From Lachnoanaerobaculum umeaense (lineage in GTDB: Bacteria > Bacillota > Clostridia > Lachnospirales > Lachnospiraceae), in contig NZ_CP032364.1 of NCBI RefSeq assembly GCF_003589745.1, positions 2,418,001 to 2,482,000 on the forward strand: a stretch of DNA of 64,000 nucleotides. Direction: 5' to 3'. Below the pieces are notes generated by a model. It had not been told where the DNA came from. It made no database searches and was given only the letters and a program-made list of their open reading frames with translations. Below are positions 1-8,931 of the stretch, in pieces. Numbering within the stretch: the first letter of the stretch is position 1; the number at the start of each line of letters is the position of its first letter. The position numbers were made by a program, and so were the translations under genes.

Positions 1-2411
1 AGAAGACCACCTTTATAGTAATCGTATAGAGTTTCAAATTCCCCTGACTTTATCTTTTTTATTTTTCCAAGTTCATTGTATTCATATTCTCTTGTGAAAC
101 CGTACACATCTGTTTCAAGTATTATCCTTCCCAAAATATCATACTTTATTTTATGTGTTCCAAGATTATTTGTTATATTCAGGCTATGTTTTCCATACTC
201 ATACTCTGTTTCCTCTCCGGATTTATCTCTGTAGGATATAAGTCTGTTTCTTTCATCATATGAATACTCTTCCATATTTCCCAAAGGATCGATTATCTTT
301 ATCAGATTTCCGTTTGCATCATAGTGATACTTATACTCACCCTTATTTTGCAAAGTCTTTTTTTCTACCAGATTTATTGCATTATAAGTATACTCTACCT
401 CTCCTCCATCAGGATATACTTCCTTTATAAGATTTTGGCAAAGATCATACTCCATCCTATAAGTCTCACCGTCAGGCAGGGTAAAATCATTTATATTATT
501 TAACTCATTATAGTTTATCTTTGTTATACCGCCTCTAAAGTCTTCAAATAAAGACAGCTTCCCATTCTCTGTATAGTTATATCTACATGTGTTTCCTAAA
601 GCATCCTTTACAGCGGTCAATAAGTCTCTCTCATCATAGGAAAACCCTGTTTTATTACCTTCTCCGTCAATGCTTGCAATCACACGATTAAGGTTATCAT
701 ACTCATAAGTGGTTACTTTACCGTTTTCTTCTTCGATACCGGATATATTCCCTCTGTTATCATAGTAAGCTTTTCTTTTGGAATTGTCAGGCAAAGTTAT
801 TATAAGGCTTCCTTTGCTGTAATCAAACTTTGTGCTTTCTCCTAAAGTATTTTTACTTTCTATGATTCTTCCTTTATCATCATAGAAATACTTTTCAATC
901 TCTTCACCGTTTATATAATGGACTGCTACATTGCCTTTTCTGTCATAGTCTATACCTTCACTTTGATTATCAGGGAAAGTAACTTTTGTAAGTTTTCCTT
1001 CCTTATCATACTCATAGGATGTTATATTTCCCTTTTTATCCTTATATGAGGTCAACAGATTTCTTGTATCATAAGTAAAGCTTTCCGACTCACCTGCGTA
1101 CTCACTTTTTATATTTCTGAAATTCTCATCATGTACATGTACCTCTGCATTTCCATTCTGATTTATGACAAAGGTTTTACTTTCATCACTTTTATACTCA
1201 TATCTTATTATTCCTCCATCGGCGAATTTTTGTATCTTTACTCTGTTTTCACCGTCATATAGGTTTTTAAGTACATAGATTCCCCTTGGATTTTTTATCT
1301 TTTCCAAAAGTTCATCTTTATAGTAATAGCTGTATGTAAGTTTTCCCTCAATATATACTCTGCCAAGCTGATTTCCTTCATAACTGTACTCTACTTTTCT
1401 TCCGGTATGATCTTTTATCTCACTTAATTTCCCGAAGTCATTGTAGTAAAGAGCTATTTTGCTTCCACTTTCGCCGGATACTTCTAGCAGTCTGTCTTTT
1501 GAATCATAAGAAAGAGAAACTACCTCACCATTCTTTCTTTCTATACGCAAAAGCTTCCCGTCTTTATCAAAAAGGTATATCAGTCCGCTCTCAGCATTGT
1601 AAATAAATCCTGTTTGCGTTTGCTTTAAACGATTTAAATCATCAAAAACAGAATGTATTCTTCCTTCTTCATCCACAAAGTATGCTTCATCCTGTCCGTC
1701 GGATAAATGTAATATATATCCGTTTTCTTCACGACTTACAGATATTTCATAGCTATGTCTCCAACCTTTTCCAAGTACTCCCGTTCTTTTTTCACTGCTG
1801 TTATAAGACCTTATAAAACCTATGGGAAATTTTGAGCGGAGCATAATATCTTCTTTACTATATGTAAAGTTTCCGGTATTTGCATTTACCGGATCTCCCG
1901 TCATGGCACATAATGCACCTCTTGCTCCCTTTAAAAAATCTTCCATACTGTTGTTTTTCATAAGATCTTTTAAAAGCTCATTCCATGAAGCAAAGGCAGG
2001 ACCGTTCTTTTCAAGCATCTTTGAAATAATTTTATAGATTTCTTCCTTTAGCTGTACATCACTAAGTTCTAAAGCTGCCGGCACTGCATTATTTCTTACA
2101 CGATTTAACGCACCTGTATAAACCGCACTGTAACTTCCATCCTGATTTTTGATTATCTTTACTCCTGCACAGGCTGCCAAACTTCCCATAAGTTTTAGCA
2201 TAAGCTTATCTTTCTCACTTGGCACTCCTGACATAACAGGCATTGCACCAAGTATCCTTGGAATCAGCCTTTCAAAGTCCTTTGACATATCCTTATAAGG
2301 CTCTTTTAATTCTTCATATGTCTTTGATTTTTTTCCCTTAAGCAATACTCTATCAGCTGATATATTTACATCACTGTTTAACTTTATAGAACTTCCCTTT
2401 ACTCTCTTCAT
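1..2411 (-). CDS. Rhs/YD-repeat protein, 3' end outside window
   Basis: I translated this by eye; it stays open from the ATG at 2411 to the window edge, giving about 803 residues. The ATG follows a good ribosome site (GGAAGGGG). Residues 1-165 are a helical N-terminal region. Around residue 170 a GDPVNANTG motif marks the DUF6531-type start of Rhs proteins. From about residue 300 onward there are many YD-type repeats such as YEYDKEGKLTKV and FSYDERDLLTAV. In this family the repeats build a shell enclosing a C-terminal toxin, which would lie before position 1. It is the last gene seen in the injection-system locus, 45 bases after the 181-residue gene, so it is probably a delivered effector. 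The toxin type cannot be told. A plain surface YD-repeat protein is the alternative. Confidence 0.9.
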   Translation of the reverse strand, partial: MKRVKGSSIKLNSDVNISADRVLLKGKKSKTYEELKEPYKDMSKDFERLIPRILGAMPVMSGVPSEKDKLMLKLMGSLAACAGVKIIKNQDGSYSAVYTGALNRVRNNAVPAALELSDVQLKEEIYKIISKMLEKNGPAFASWNELLKDLMKNNSMEDFLKGARGALCAMTGDPVNANTGNFTYSKEDIMLRSKFPIGFIRSYNSSEKRTGVLGKGWRHSYEISVSREENGYILHLSDGQDEAYFVDEEGRIHSVFDDLNRLKQTQTGFIYNAESGLIYLFDKDGKLLRIERKNGEVVSLSYDSKDRLLEVSGESGSKIALYYNDFGKLSEIKDHTGRKVEYSYEGNQLGRVYIEGKLTYSYYYKDELLEKIKNPRGIYVLKNLYDGENRVKIQKFADGGIIRYEYKSDESKTFVINQNGNAEVHVHDENFRNIKSEYAGESESFTYDTRNLLTSYKDKKGNITSYEYDKEGKLTKVTFPDNQSEGIDYDRKGNVAVHYINGEEIEKYFYDDKGRIIESKNTLGESTKFDYSKGSLIITLPDNSKRKAYYDNRGNISGIEEENGKVTTYEYDNLNRVIASIDGEGNKTGFSYDERDLLTAVKDALGNTCRYNYTENGKLSLFEDFRGGITKINYNELNNINDFTLPDGETYRMEYDLCQNLIKEVYPDGGEVEYTYNAINLVEKKTLQNKGEYKYHYDANGNLIKIIDPLGNMEEYSYDERNRLISYRDKSGEETEYEYGKHSLNITNNLGTHKIKYDILGRIILETDVYGFTREYEYNELGKIKKIKSGEFETLYDYYKGGL

Positions 2412-2456
2412 TAGACACCCCTTCCAACTATGTATGCTCCCTTTTTAGCGCTTTAC

Positions 2457-3002
2457 TTAGTACATATCTAGATTTACCTGCTTTAGTTCTCCCATATATT
2501 CACCAAAGAGAAATAATAACTCTTTAGATGTATCTTTAAAGATATCCGTATCCATTATCGACTCTAAGGCTTTTTTCCAAAGAATTGCAATAATATCATC
2601 ATATCCCTTTAAAACAAACCTTATTCCTTCCTCTATCTCCGACTCACTTAATAAAAGTTTTCCTATCCCTTTCATCATTTCTTCACGAATTTTACAGGAA
2701 TCTTTTTTCATAAAATCCGGATTCCAATATCCGATACCTAGAGGTTTATCTATATACAAGCCCTCATCTGAGGCATATATCATAAGTTTATAGCTTTTTG
2801 TATAAAGACTAGTATTAAGGAAAAATAATATAAGATACTTAAGCTTATATATCCGCTTTTCCTCTATCACATCTGACAGTATGTTTTTTATTTCTTCAGA
2901 TAAATCCTGTATATTATAATCTTCATATTCCCGAATTTTTTCGCTGAGCCATCTGTATCTGAAACTTTTAAAATATTCCTTTTTTTGCTTTTCCCTATCC
3001 AT
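2457..3002 (-). CDS. hypothetical protein, 181 aa
   Basis: I do not recognise this protein. It is highly charged and probably all-helical, with one hydrophobic stretch near residues 55-65 (LKYLILFFLNTSLY) that may be buried rather than membrane-spanning. No signal peptide is visible. It lies four bases after the DcrB-like gene and 45 bases before the Rhs gene, so the three are almost certainly co-transcribed. Its place directly ahead of the Rhs gene suggests an adaptor, chaperone or immunity protein for the Rhs effector, but this is inferred from position only. Confidence 0.8.
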   Translation of the reverse strand: MDREKQKKEYFKSFRYRWLSEKIREYEDYNIQDLSEEIKNILSDVIEEKRIYKLKYLILFFLNTSLYTKSYKLMIYASDEGLYIDKPLGIGYWNPDFMKKDSCKIREEMMKGIGKLLLSESEIEEGIRFVLKGYDDIIAILWKKALESIMDTDIFKDTSKELLFLFGEYMGELKQVNLDMY

Positions 3003-3006
3003 CTGT

Positions 3007-3585
3007 CTACTTTCTTACCAGTTTTATATTTTGAAGTATGTCATTCACAGCTTTTTTCCATGTCCATGCCAATGGCTCCCTACAATTAAACATAACCTGT
3101 ACTGTTTCTCTACCTATCTTTCCCAAACCCGTTTTATGATATATTCTCTCATCTATTCCGGGTATAATAAAATCAAAGCAATACATTTTTACACAGCCTT
3201 CTTTCTCCAATTCATCATATGTTAAAAACTTTATCCCATTATGTGCTTTTGAAAGCAGATTTTTAAAATCAGTTACCAACGTTTTTACTTCTGTATCTTC
3301 ACTGACTTTAATAAGGCTAATACTTAGATTTACATCTCCGGCAAGATTTGTTTTTATTATCTCAGGTCTAAAATTGTTAGGATATTTTATTTCTTTTATT
3401 TCATCCGGCATATCTATAAAAGATTCGGGAATATATATGCTTAACAAATTATCAAAGTAATGTTCTTTTCTAAAAGTTTCAAGTCTGCCTTCTATATAGT
3501 ACCCCGTATCCAAAGACATAGCTTCAGCTTCGGAGCTCCTTACTTTTAGAGGGATGATTTGCTTATCATAATAATTTTCTGCCAT
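3007..3585 (-). CDS. Mog1/PsbP/DcrB-like small protein, candidate effector chaperone
   Basis: This 192-residue soluble protein has no signal peptide. From about residue 45 the pattern resembles the Mog1/PsbP/DcrB fold: an opening strand with an aromatic-rich turn (LSIYIPESF), a mid strand LSISLIK, the strand pair CVKMYCFDFIIPG and ETVQVMFNC, and a final WKKAVNDILQNI helix. In Gram-negative type VI systems, Eag chaperones (DUF1795, the same fold) load Rhs and PAAR effectors. Here the gene starts immediately after the LRR stop codon and sits two genes before the Rhs gene. That makes an Eag-like chaperone plausible. The fold call is by eye and not certain. Confidence 0.6.
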   Translation of the reverse strand: MAENYYDKQIIPLKVRSSEAEAMSLDTGYYIEGRLETFRKEHYFDNLLSIYIPESFIDMPDEIKEIKYPNNFRPEIIKTNLAGDVNLSISLIKVSEDTEVKTLVTDFKNLLSKAHNGIKFLTYDELEKEGCVKMYCFDFIIPGIDERIYHKTGLGKIGRETVQVMFNCREPLAWTWKKAVNDILQNIKLVRK

Positions 3586-5409
3586 TTAATCTATATATCT
3601 CACTTTCACATTTTCATAAAAATCAATCTTTTCCGCTATTTCTTTGCTCACAATTACTTCTTTTACATTGCCTGAGCCTAAGAGTATACTTCTACCTAGA
3701 TCTTCCACCGACTTAGGTATATATACTCTCTTTAAATTTCTGCAATCCATAAGGCACAGCTTAGATATATATATCAGCCCTTCCGGAAACTCTACATCTT
3801 CTAATCTATAGCAATGACCTAGAGCGGACTCTCCAATCATTTTCAGTTCTTTTGAAAAAACTATTTTTCTTATCTTGGATTGAGAAAATGCTTTATTTGC
3901 TATACTAATTGTTCCGTCTTTTATGATAACCTTTCCTCTTTTTTTATCCACAAGTTCTATAAGATGATTCCCTATATATTTGCAACTATACTCATCCTCT
4001 TTTATGCTATTATAGTACTTTGTATCATAAAAAGAATTGCCGATATAGAGCGGTTCCCCCTCAAACTCTACATTTTCTAGGTTTATACACATACTAAATG
4101 CACCATCATCTATTTGCTTTACATTCTTTGGAATAACAGTGTTTTTTATCAAGGTACAACCTTTAAAGGCTTCTTTACCGATATATTCAAGTCCTTGAGG
4201 CAGTTCTATATGCTGAAATTTCTCACAATTTTCAAAAGTATTATCATATATGTGAGTGATACTTTCAGGTATTGATATATTTTCCAAACTTTTACAATTG
4301 GAAAATGCTGATGAACCGATATAGCTCACAGTTTCCGGTATTGCTATATTATAAAGGTTACTACACCCTGAAAAAGCATACGCTCCTATACTCTTTAATC
4401 TATCTGATAAAACAACACTTTTTAATTCATCATTACCCATAAATGCACCACCTGCAATTACAGTAGTCTCTGTTGGTATCAAAACCTCTTCCATATTGTA
4501 AGTTGCCTGAAATAATATATGTTTATAATATTTTAATCCCTCTGAATCTACAGGAAGTTTTTTATACCATTCTGTACCTTCAAAGCAATATGCTCCTACC
4601 CGGCTGATACTGTCAGGTATATTTATTTCGCTAAGTTTAGTACACTCTCCAAAAACATTATACCCAAGTCCTTCAACAGAATCGCTTAAGTATATAGATG
4701 AGAGACTTGTGCATCCATTAAATGTTGCATCATCTATATACTTTAAATTATTTGGTAAAACCACTTCTCTCAACGCTTTACAACCGGAAAATACAGAATC
4801 TTCCATATGACTTAAAGTATCGGGAAGTTTTACGACCTCCAAATTTTCACATCCCATAAATGCACCCATTTCAATATCGGTAATATTTTGTGGGAATTCT
4901 ATATTATTTAAGTTTTCACATCCGGAAAATGTCATCTCTTTTATCTTTTTAAGTGATTGTGGCAATGATATTTCTTTTAAATTAGTACATCCGCTAAATG
5001 CTGATTCCCCAATATATTCTACATTTTTAGGAATTCTTATTACTTCCAAACTTGTACACCCATTAAATGCATCTCTGTCTATTTTTTCTAAACTTTCCGG
5101 CAAATTTATTTCTTTTAAATTTTTGCAGCCTATGAATGATCTTCTATGTATTATTTTTACACTTTCCGGAATATATACTTTCTCTATACTCTTACAATCT
5201 GAAAAAGCATCCTCCATAATTTCCGTTGTACCTTCAGGTATGTATACAGCCAAGTTTCTTATATTTTTATCTAATAACCCTGCTTTATATTCAGTAACTT
5301 TATTATCCCTTAAAACTAAATGCCCTCTAAAATTTAAAGCTATATATAATATAAAAACAGCAATTATTCCAACTATAATTATCCCCAAAATTTTATATTT
5401 TGATTTCAT
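3586..5409 (-). CDS. membrane-anchored BspA-type leucine-rich repeat protein (LRR2)
   Basis: I start this protein at the ATG at 5409, which has GAGGG about nine bases upstream; an in-frame TTG lies five codons earlier. A short positive N-terminus is followed by one membrane segment (roughly residues 5-25) with no lipobox. The rest is a chain of about 23-residue BspA/LRR_5 repeats of the form AFSGCTNLKEISLPQSLKKI. The repeats are interrupted twice by longer inserts near residues 260 and 440. Such repeats mediate binding, and the topology suggests an extracytoplasmic domain tethered to the membrane. It is a paralogue of the LRR gene at 7333-8901, sharing the same anchor and the same insert style. 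The stop codon abuts the next start codon. The role in the injection locus is unknown: surface receptor, immunity protein or scaffold. Confidence 0.88.
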   Translation of the reverse strand: MKSKYKILGIIIVGIIAVFILYIALNFRGHLVLRDNKVTEYKAGLLDKNIRNLAVYIPEGTTEIMEDAFSDCKSIEKVYIPESVKIIHRRSFIGCKNLKEINLPESLEKIDRDAFNGCTSLEVIRIPKNVEYIGESAFSGCTNLKEISLPQSLKKIKEMTFSGCENLNNIEFPQNITDIEMGAFMGCENLEVVKLPDTLSHMEDSVFSGCKALREVVLPNNLKYIDDATFNGCTSLSSIYLSDSVEGLGYNVFGECTKLSEINIPDSISRVGAYCFEGTEWYKKLPVDSEGLKYYKHILFQATYNMEEVLIPTETTVIAGGAFMGNDELKSVVLSDRLKSIGAYAFSGCSNLYNIAIPETVSYIGSSAFSNCKSLENISIPESITHIYDNTFENCEKFQHIELPQGLEYIGKEAFKGCTLIKNTVIPKNVKQIDDGAFSMCINLENVEFEGEPLYIGNSFYDTKYYNSIKEDEYSCKYIGNHLIELVDKKRGKVIIKDGTISIANKAFSQSKIRKIVFSKELKMIGESALGHCYRLEDVEFPEGLIYISKLCLMDCRNLKRVYIPKSVEDLGRSILLGSGNVKEVIVSKEIAEKIDFYENVKVRYID

Positions 5410-5502
5410 ATATACATCCCTCAATTCAGCTTGTAGATATAACCTTAACCCCTTTATATTCTTGACTTATATATAATCAAGTGTTTTTTGTTGAAAATTC
5501 AA

Positions 5503-5925
5503 GGTTTTTTGACCTTGTCTGTCTCAGTAAATAAGCCAGAGTTATGAACATTTCGGTGTATCTGGTACTAAAATAGCGGTAAAAGGGTACACGAAATAAA
5601 ACGTCATTGATTTTCGCTTTACTGGCCTTGTGTATACCCATCCCTCTATGGCAGCTAACCTCCTATATCCACCAGGATCATCTCTGTCTCCAGAGGTCCT
5701 AACTTCCTTCGTCCTGCCTGCCCATAACCAGGGTGTCAGCTATGCTCCTTTACGGGGTCATGCCCCATGGTTACAATTCCCGCCGACTACCGGATCATTC
5801 TTTGTATTGTTGATTACTGACTCGCTTCCTGTACCAGCACTGTGATCAGTGGACGTTATCTGCTACATTCTGCTTTGTTTAGTGACCTCCCATAGGACGG
5901 CCGCTGTATTGATTACATTGTACGC
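5503..5925 (-). ncRNA. candidate structured (bridge-type) RNA 3' of the IS110 transposase
   Basis: About 420 bases between the left inverted repeat and the transposase stop hold no credible gene but show nested stems. Examples are CTCTG/CAGAG at 5682-5686 and 5691-5695 enclosed by AGGA/TCCT, GGGG/CCCC at 5754-5757 and 5763-5766, and TAACCA/TGGTTA at 5725-5730 and 5768-5773. IS110-family elements encode a guide (bridge) RNA in a non-coding end, and in the IS1111 subgroup it lies 3' of the transposase. The long 3' end and short 5' end here fit that. Exact RNA ends and the orientation of the stems as RNA are not determined. Confidence 0.45.
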
Positions 5926-7218
5926 TTATGCTACCTGCAGATATACTGCCGGTCTCTTTGTATCACCAACCAGCTTTTTGGGATCATAGTCCATGCCCTT
6001 GGTCAGCATTGCAAAGAAGACACGGAGCAGCTTTGCCGCCACAGCCATCAGCGACTGCATCTTCTTTAATGGATTCAGCTTTCTGGTTATATAGTATGAG
6101 TGGAGTTCCCTGAACTCCGGATTCTTTGACACAAGGGACATTGCAACCTCGAAGAGCAGATATCTTAGTCTCTTTCGACCTCGTCTGCTTATTGTTGTCT
6201 CACCCTTATGTTTACCCGAACTATTCTCAACCAATGCTAAACCTGCAAGTTTCTGCAGTTCTTTTGGGTTATTGAAGCGGCTTATATCGCCTACTTCAGC
6301 CAGGAATCCCGACACCGTCTTGATTCCTACCCCCTTAATTTCCAACAGCTTTTCAGCCATTGGAATCTTTTTTACCAGCTCTTCAATCAGAGCTACTACT
6401 TCCTGAAGACGAGTATTTCTGGACTCATAATCCTCCAGCAGCATACGGATTTCCATCCTTGCAGATATTTCACCTTCTTTGCTTCCAACACTGTGCTCAG
6501 CAGCTTCTATCAGGGTCTTTGCCCTAGCTTTCCCAACTGCTCTCACCTTCGCATCTCGCCAGATTTGGTTCACACCATCGATACCCAACGTCAGGATATC
6601 TTCCGGAAGTGGCACCACCTTAAGAATCAGCATTCCACTTTTAGCATCCGGCTGCCCGTACACTGTTTTGTATTCAGGAAAATATATATTGAACCAACGA
6701 CTGATCCTATTCTGAATTCTTGTAAGCTCCGCTTGTAGCTGAAATCTCATGTTAGATGCAGTTCTAAGATCTGCATAAACACCCTCAGGCAGGTATGGGA
6801 TCATGTAACGTCCCTCTCTAACTAGTCCTGCTATGACTTTCGGATCCTTACGATCGTTCTTTGTCGGATTGTTATCGTCGAGTTCTTTTGATTTCTTTAC
6901 ATGATGAGGATTCACAAGAACCGGCTTCATCTCGTTGTCCTGAAGGAACTTACCAAGATTGAACCAGTAGTGGCCGGTAGGCTCCATTCCCGGAACCACC
7001 TTGTCCTTACCATGCTTTTCTTTGATGTCCAGAATCCATGCCTTAAACGTCACGAATCCGGCCTCATCATTACTAAACTTAAACGGTTTCTTAGAATACT
7101 CGATTCCTCGGTAATCAAAAGCTCTTGCATAATGCGTTTCACTTCCGACATCGATTCCGAGCACCAAAGTAGTTTCTGTAATTGCTTCAATTTTTGTATT
7201 TTGTGTGTTAGACTTCAT
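5926..7218 (-). CDS. IS110-family transposase
   Basis: This 430-residue, full-length transposase has the two expected domains. The N-terminal DEDD RuvC-like domain shows LGIDVGSETH near residue 20, the acidic GMEPTGHYW near 75 and NDRKDPKVIAG near 120. The C-terminal Transposase_20 domain (about residues 285-400) shows IKGVGIKTVSGFLAEVG and the serine-containing VENSSGKHKG. The enzyme excises and inserts the element through a DNA crossover guided, in characterised relatives, by an element-encoded RNA. The frame is intact, so the element may still be mobile. It lies between the inverted repeats at 5490-5502 and 7290-7302. Confidence 0.95.
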   Translation of the reverse strand: MKSNTQNTKIEAITETTLVLGIDVGSETHYARAFDYRGIEYSKKPFKFSNDEAGFVTFKAWILDIKEKHGKDKVVPGMEPTGHYWFNLGKFLQDNEMKPVLVNPHHVKKSKELDDNNPTKNDRKDPKVIAGLVREGRYMIPYLPEGVYADLRTASNMRFQLQAELTRIQNRISRWFNIYFPEYKTVYGQPDAKSGMLILKVVPLPEDILTLGIDGVNQIWRDAKVRAVGKARAKTLIEAAEHSVGSKEGEISARMEIRMLLEDYESRNTRLQEVVALIEELVKKIPMAEKLLEIKGVGIKTVSGFLAEVGDISRFNNPKELQKLAGLALVENSSGKHKGETTISRRGRKRLRYLLFEVAMSLVSKNPEFRELHSYYITRKLNPLKKMQSLMAVAAKLLRVFFAMLTKGMDYDPKKLVGDTKRPAVYLQVA

Positions 7219-7332
7219 TGTAGATACCTCTCTGTTTGATAAGATTTACCAACCTGCCAGTCAGTAGTCTTATTTTACTCTGAGGTATTTTCAATTTTCA
7301 ACATCTACCATTTAAATTATACAGGAAGCTCC

Positions 7333-8901
7333 TTAATAAAACACAAGTTTAGGAGTCTTAATCCCATCCGTCTCAATCCAGTGATATTCCCCCCTTAATC
7401 TCTCAGGCAACTCTATTTCCTTTAATGAATAACATTCCCTGATAGCGTATGAATCCAGATATTCTACATTTTCCGGTATTTTTATTTTAGTAAAAGAACA
7501 CCCCCCAAAAGAATATGCATTTATTGCTTCTAAGCTGTTAGGTAAATCAATATTTTCTATTTTTTCACATCCGACAAATGTAAAATAATTAATTTCTTTC
7601 AATTTGATACCTTCTTCAAAATCCACTTTTTTTAAATTTGAACATAGAAAAAATGCCTTAAAATCGATTGTTTCTACACTTTTAGGAATATATACCTCTT
7701 CAATATCGTTTCTGTTTTCAAAAGCTTGTGCACCAATCACCCGGGTTCCTGCTTTAATATGGATTATTGAACTTCCGTTATCTTCAGAAGACAAAAGTAT
7801 ATTCTCTACATACTTACATCCATATTCATCCTGTTCTATATTGTTTAAGTACTTTGTATTTTCAAAACTGTAACCGGCAATCCTCTCTATTCCTGATGGT
7901 AAATTAATATCTGACAAGTCCTTACAATTATTAAATGCTCCGTATCCAATTTCAGTTATACTTTCAGGCAATTTAACCTCCTCTACGCCGGACCCCACAA
8001 ATGAATTTTCTCCTATTTTTTTCAAACCTTCTTTAATATTTATCTTTTTCAATGCCTCACAATTCTCAAAGCAGTTATCTCCAATTTCAATTATTCCTTC
8101 AGGCAGTTTGATCTCTTTCAATCTGTAGTTGTTTATAAATGCGGCATTTGCAATTATCTTTGTTGAATCTTTAACTACAACTGTATCCTTTGAACCTTTA
8201 TTATATAAAAGAACTTTTCCAAGGTATACAGATCCATATTCGTCAGCTACACTGTTTTCAAAGACTTCAGTGCCATCAAATACATTTCCCCCTACACTTT
8301 CAATCCCTTCAGGCATATTCACTGTAGATAAGCTGCTGCAATTAAAAAAGGCAGCACTCCCAATTTTTTTTAAGCTGTCCGGCAAATATATACTTTTTAA
8401 ACTTATACAATTATAAAATGCTATTTCTTCTATTTCCGTTGTATTATTTGATAATTGTATATTTTCTAAAGAAATACATTCTCCAAATGTACCTTTCTCT
8501 ATTATTTTGACTCCATTTGGAATTTTAACATCAGTCAATGATTTGCAATTTGAAAAAGCAGCTTTTCTTATTACCTCCAATCTTTCAGGCAAATTAATAT
8601 TTTTTAAATTTGGGCAATCATAAAAAGCTCCCATTCTAATCTCTTTAATGCTGTCGGGTAATATAACCCTCTCCAATTTTGTACAGTGTTCCAAAGCAAA
8701 AATCCCAATTCCCGTCACATTATCAGGTATCTCTATCACTTTCAAATCTTCTTTTTTTTCTATAATTCCGCTTTTTATTCCTATAAAGACATTATTTTTA
8801 ATTATTACCCTACACTTCAAATTTGATAATATAGCATAAAGGATAAGGCAAAGTAAAAATATTATAAATATATATTTATGTTTTTTAAAAATTTTAGCCA
8901 T
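7333..8901 (-). CDS. membrane-anchored BspA-type leucine-rich repeat protein (LRR1)
   Basis: This 522-residue protein starts at an ATG with AGGAG nine bases upstream. After a basic start (MAKIFKKHK) there is one membrane segment at about residues 10-27, then BspA/LRR_5 repeats of the form AFYDCPNLKNINLPERLEVI. Long inserts fall near residues 200 and 345. The layout matches the LRR gene at 3586-5409, so the two probably arose by duplication. It begins 30 bases after the tip-protein gene. That spacing fits co-transcription and suggests it works with, or protects against, the tip protein. The natural C-terminus (TPKLVFY) precedes the IS element, so the insertion did not truncate it. Confidence 0.88.
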   Translation of the reverse strand: MAKIFKKHKYIFIIFLLCLILYAILSNLKCRVIIKNNVFIGIKSGIIEKKEDLKVIEIPDNVTGIGIFALEHCTKLERVILPDSIKEIRMGAFYDCPNLKNINLPERLEVIRKAAFSNCKSLTDVKIPNGVKIIEKGTFGECISLENIQLSNNTTEIEEIAFYNCISLKSIYLPDSLKKIGSAAFFNCSSLSTVNMPEGIESVGGNVFDGTEVFENSVADEYGSVYLGKVLLYNKGSKDTVVVKDSTKIIANAAFINNYRLKEIKLPEGIIEIGDNCFENCEALKKINIKEGLKKIGENSFVGSGVEEVKLPESITEIGYGAFNNCKDLSDINLPSGIERIAGYSFENTKYLNNIEQDEYGCKYVENILLSSEDNGSSIIHIKAGTRVIGAQAFENRNDIEEVYIPKSVETIDFKAFFLCSNLKKVDFEEGIKLKEINYFTFVGCEKIENIDLPNSLEAINAYSFGGCSFTKIKIPENVEYLDSYAIRECYSLKEIELPERLRGEYHWIETDGIKTPKLVFY

Positions 8902-8931
8902 ATAATATGCTCCTATAATATAAATACTTAT

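Larger units (their letters stand above)
5490..7302 (-). mobile_element. IS110-family (IS1111-like) insertion sequence
   Basis: One transposase gene is flanked by a matching inverted pair: GTTGAAAATTCAA at 5490-5502 and its near-perfect complement TTCAATTTTCAAC at 7290-7302 (12 of 13 positions). Inverted repeats close to the ends are typical of the IS1111 subgroup. The true ends probably lie a few bases outside these repeats, and I could not fix them or a target duplication. The element separates two paralogous LRR genes and breaks no reading frame, but it may disturb transcription of the genes downstream at 1-5409. Base composition of its non-coding part is visibly less AT-rich than the surroundings. 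Confidence 0.85.

Noticed and set aside
5630..5845. Plus-strand 71-residue open frame in the IS element
   Set aside because: It lies in the stem-rich non-coding end, has no ribosome site, and its translation (rich in proline and leucine) looks like the by-product of structured RNA.
3586..8901. The repeats as a CRISPR or DNA-level tandem array
   Set aside because: The periodicity is at the protein level (about 23 residues) in two LRR genes; the DNA units vary and there are no spacers.
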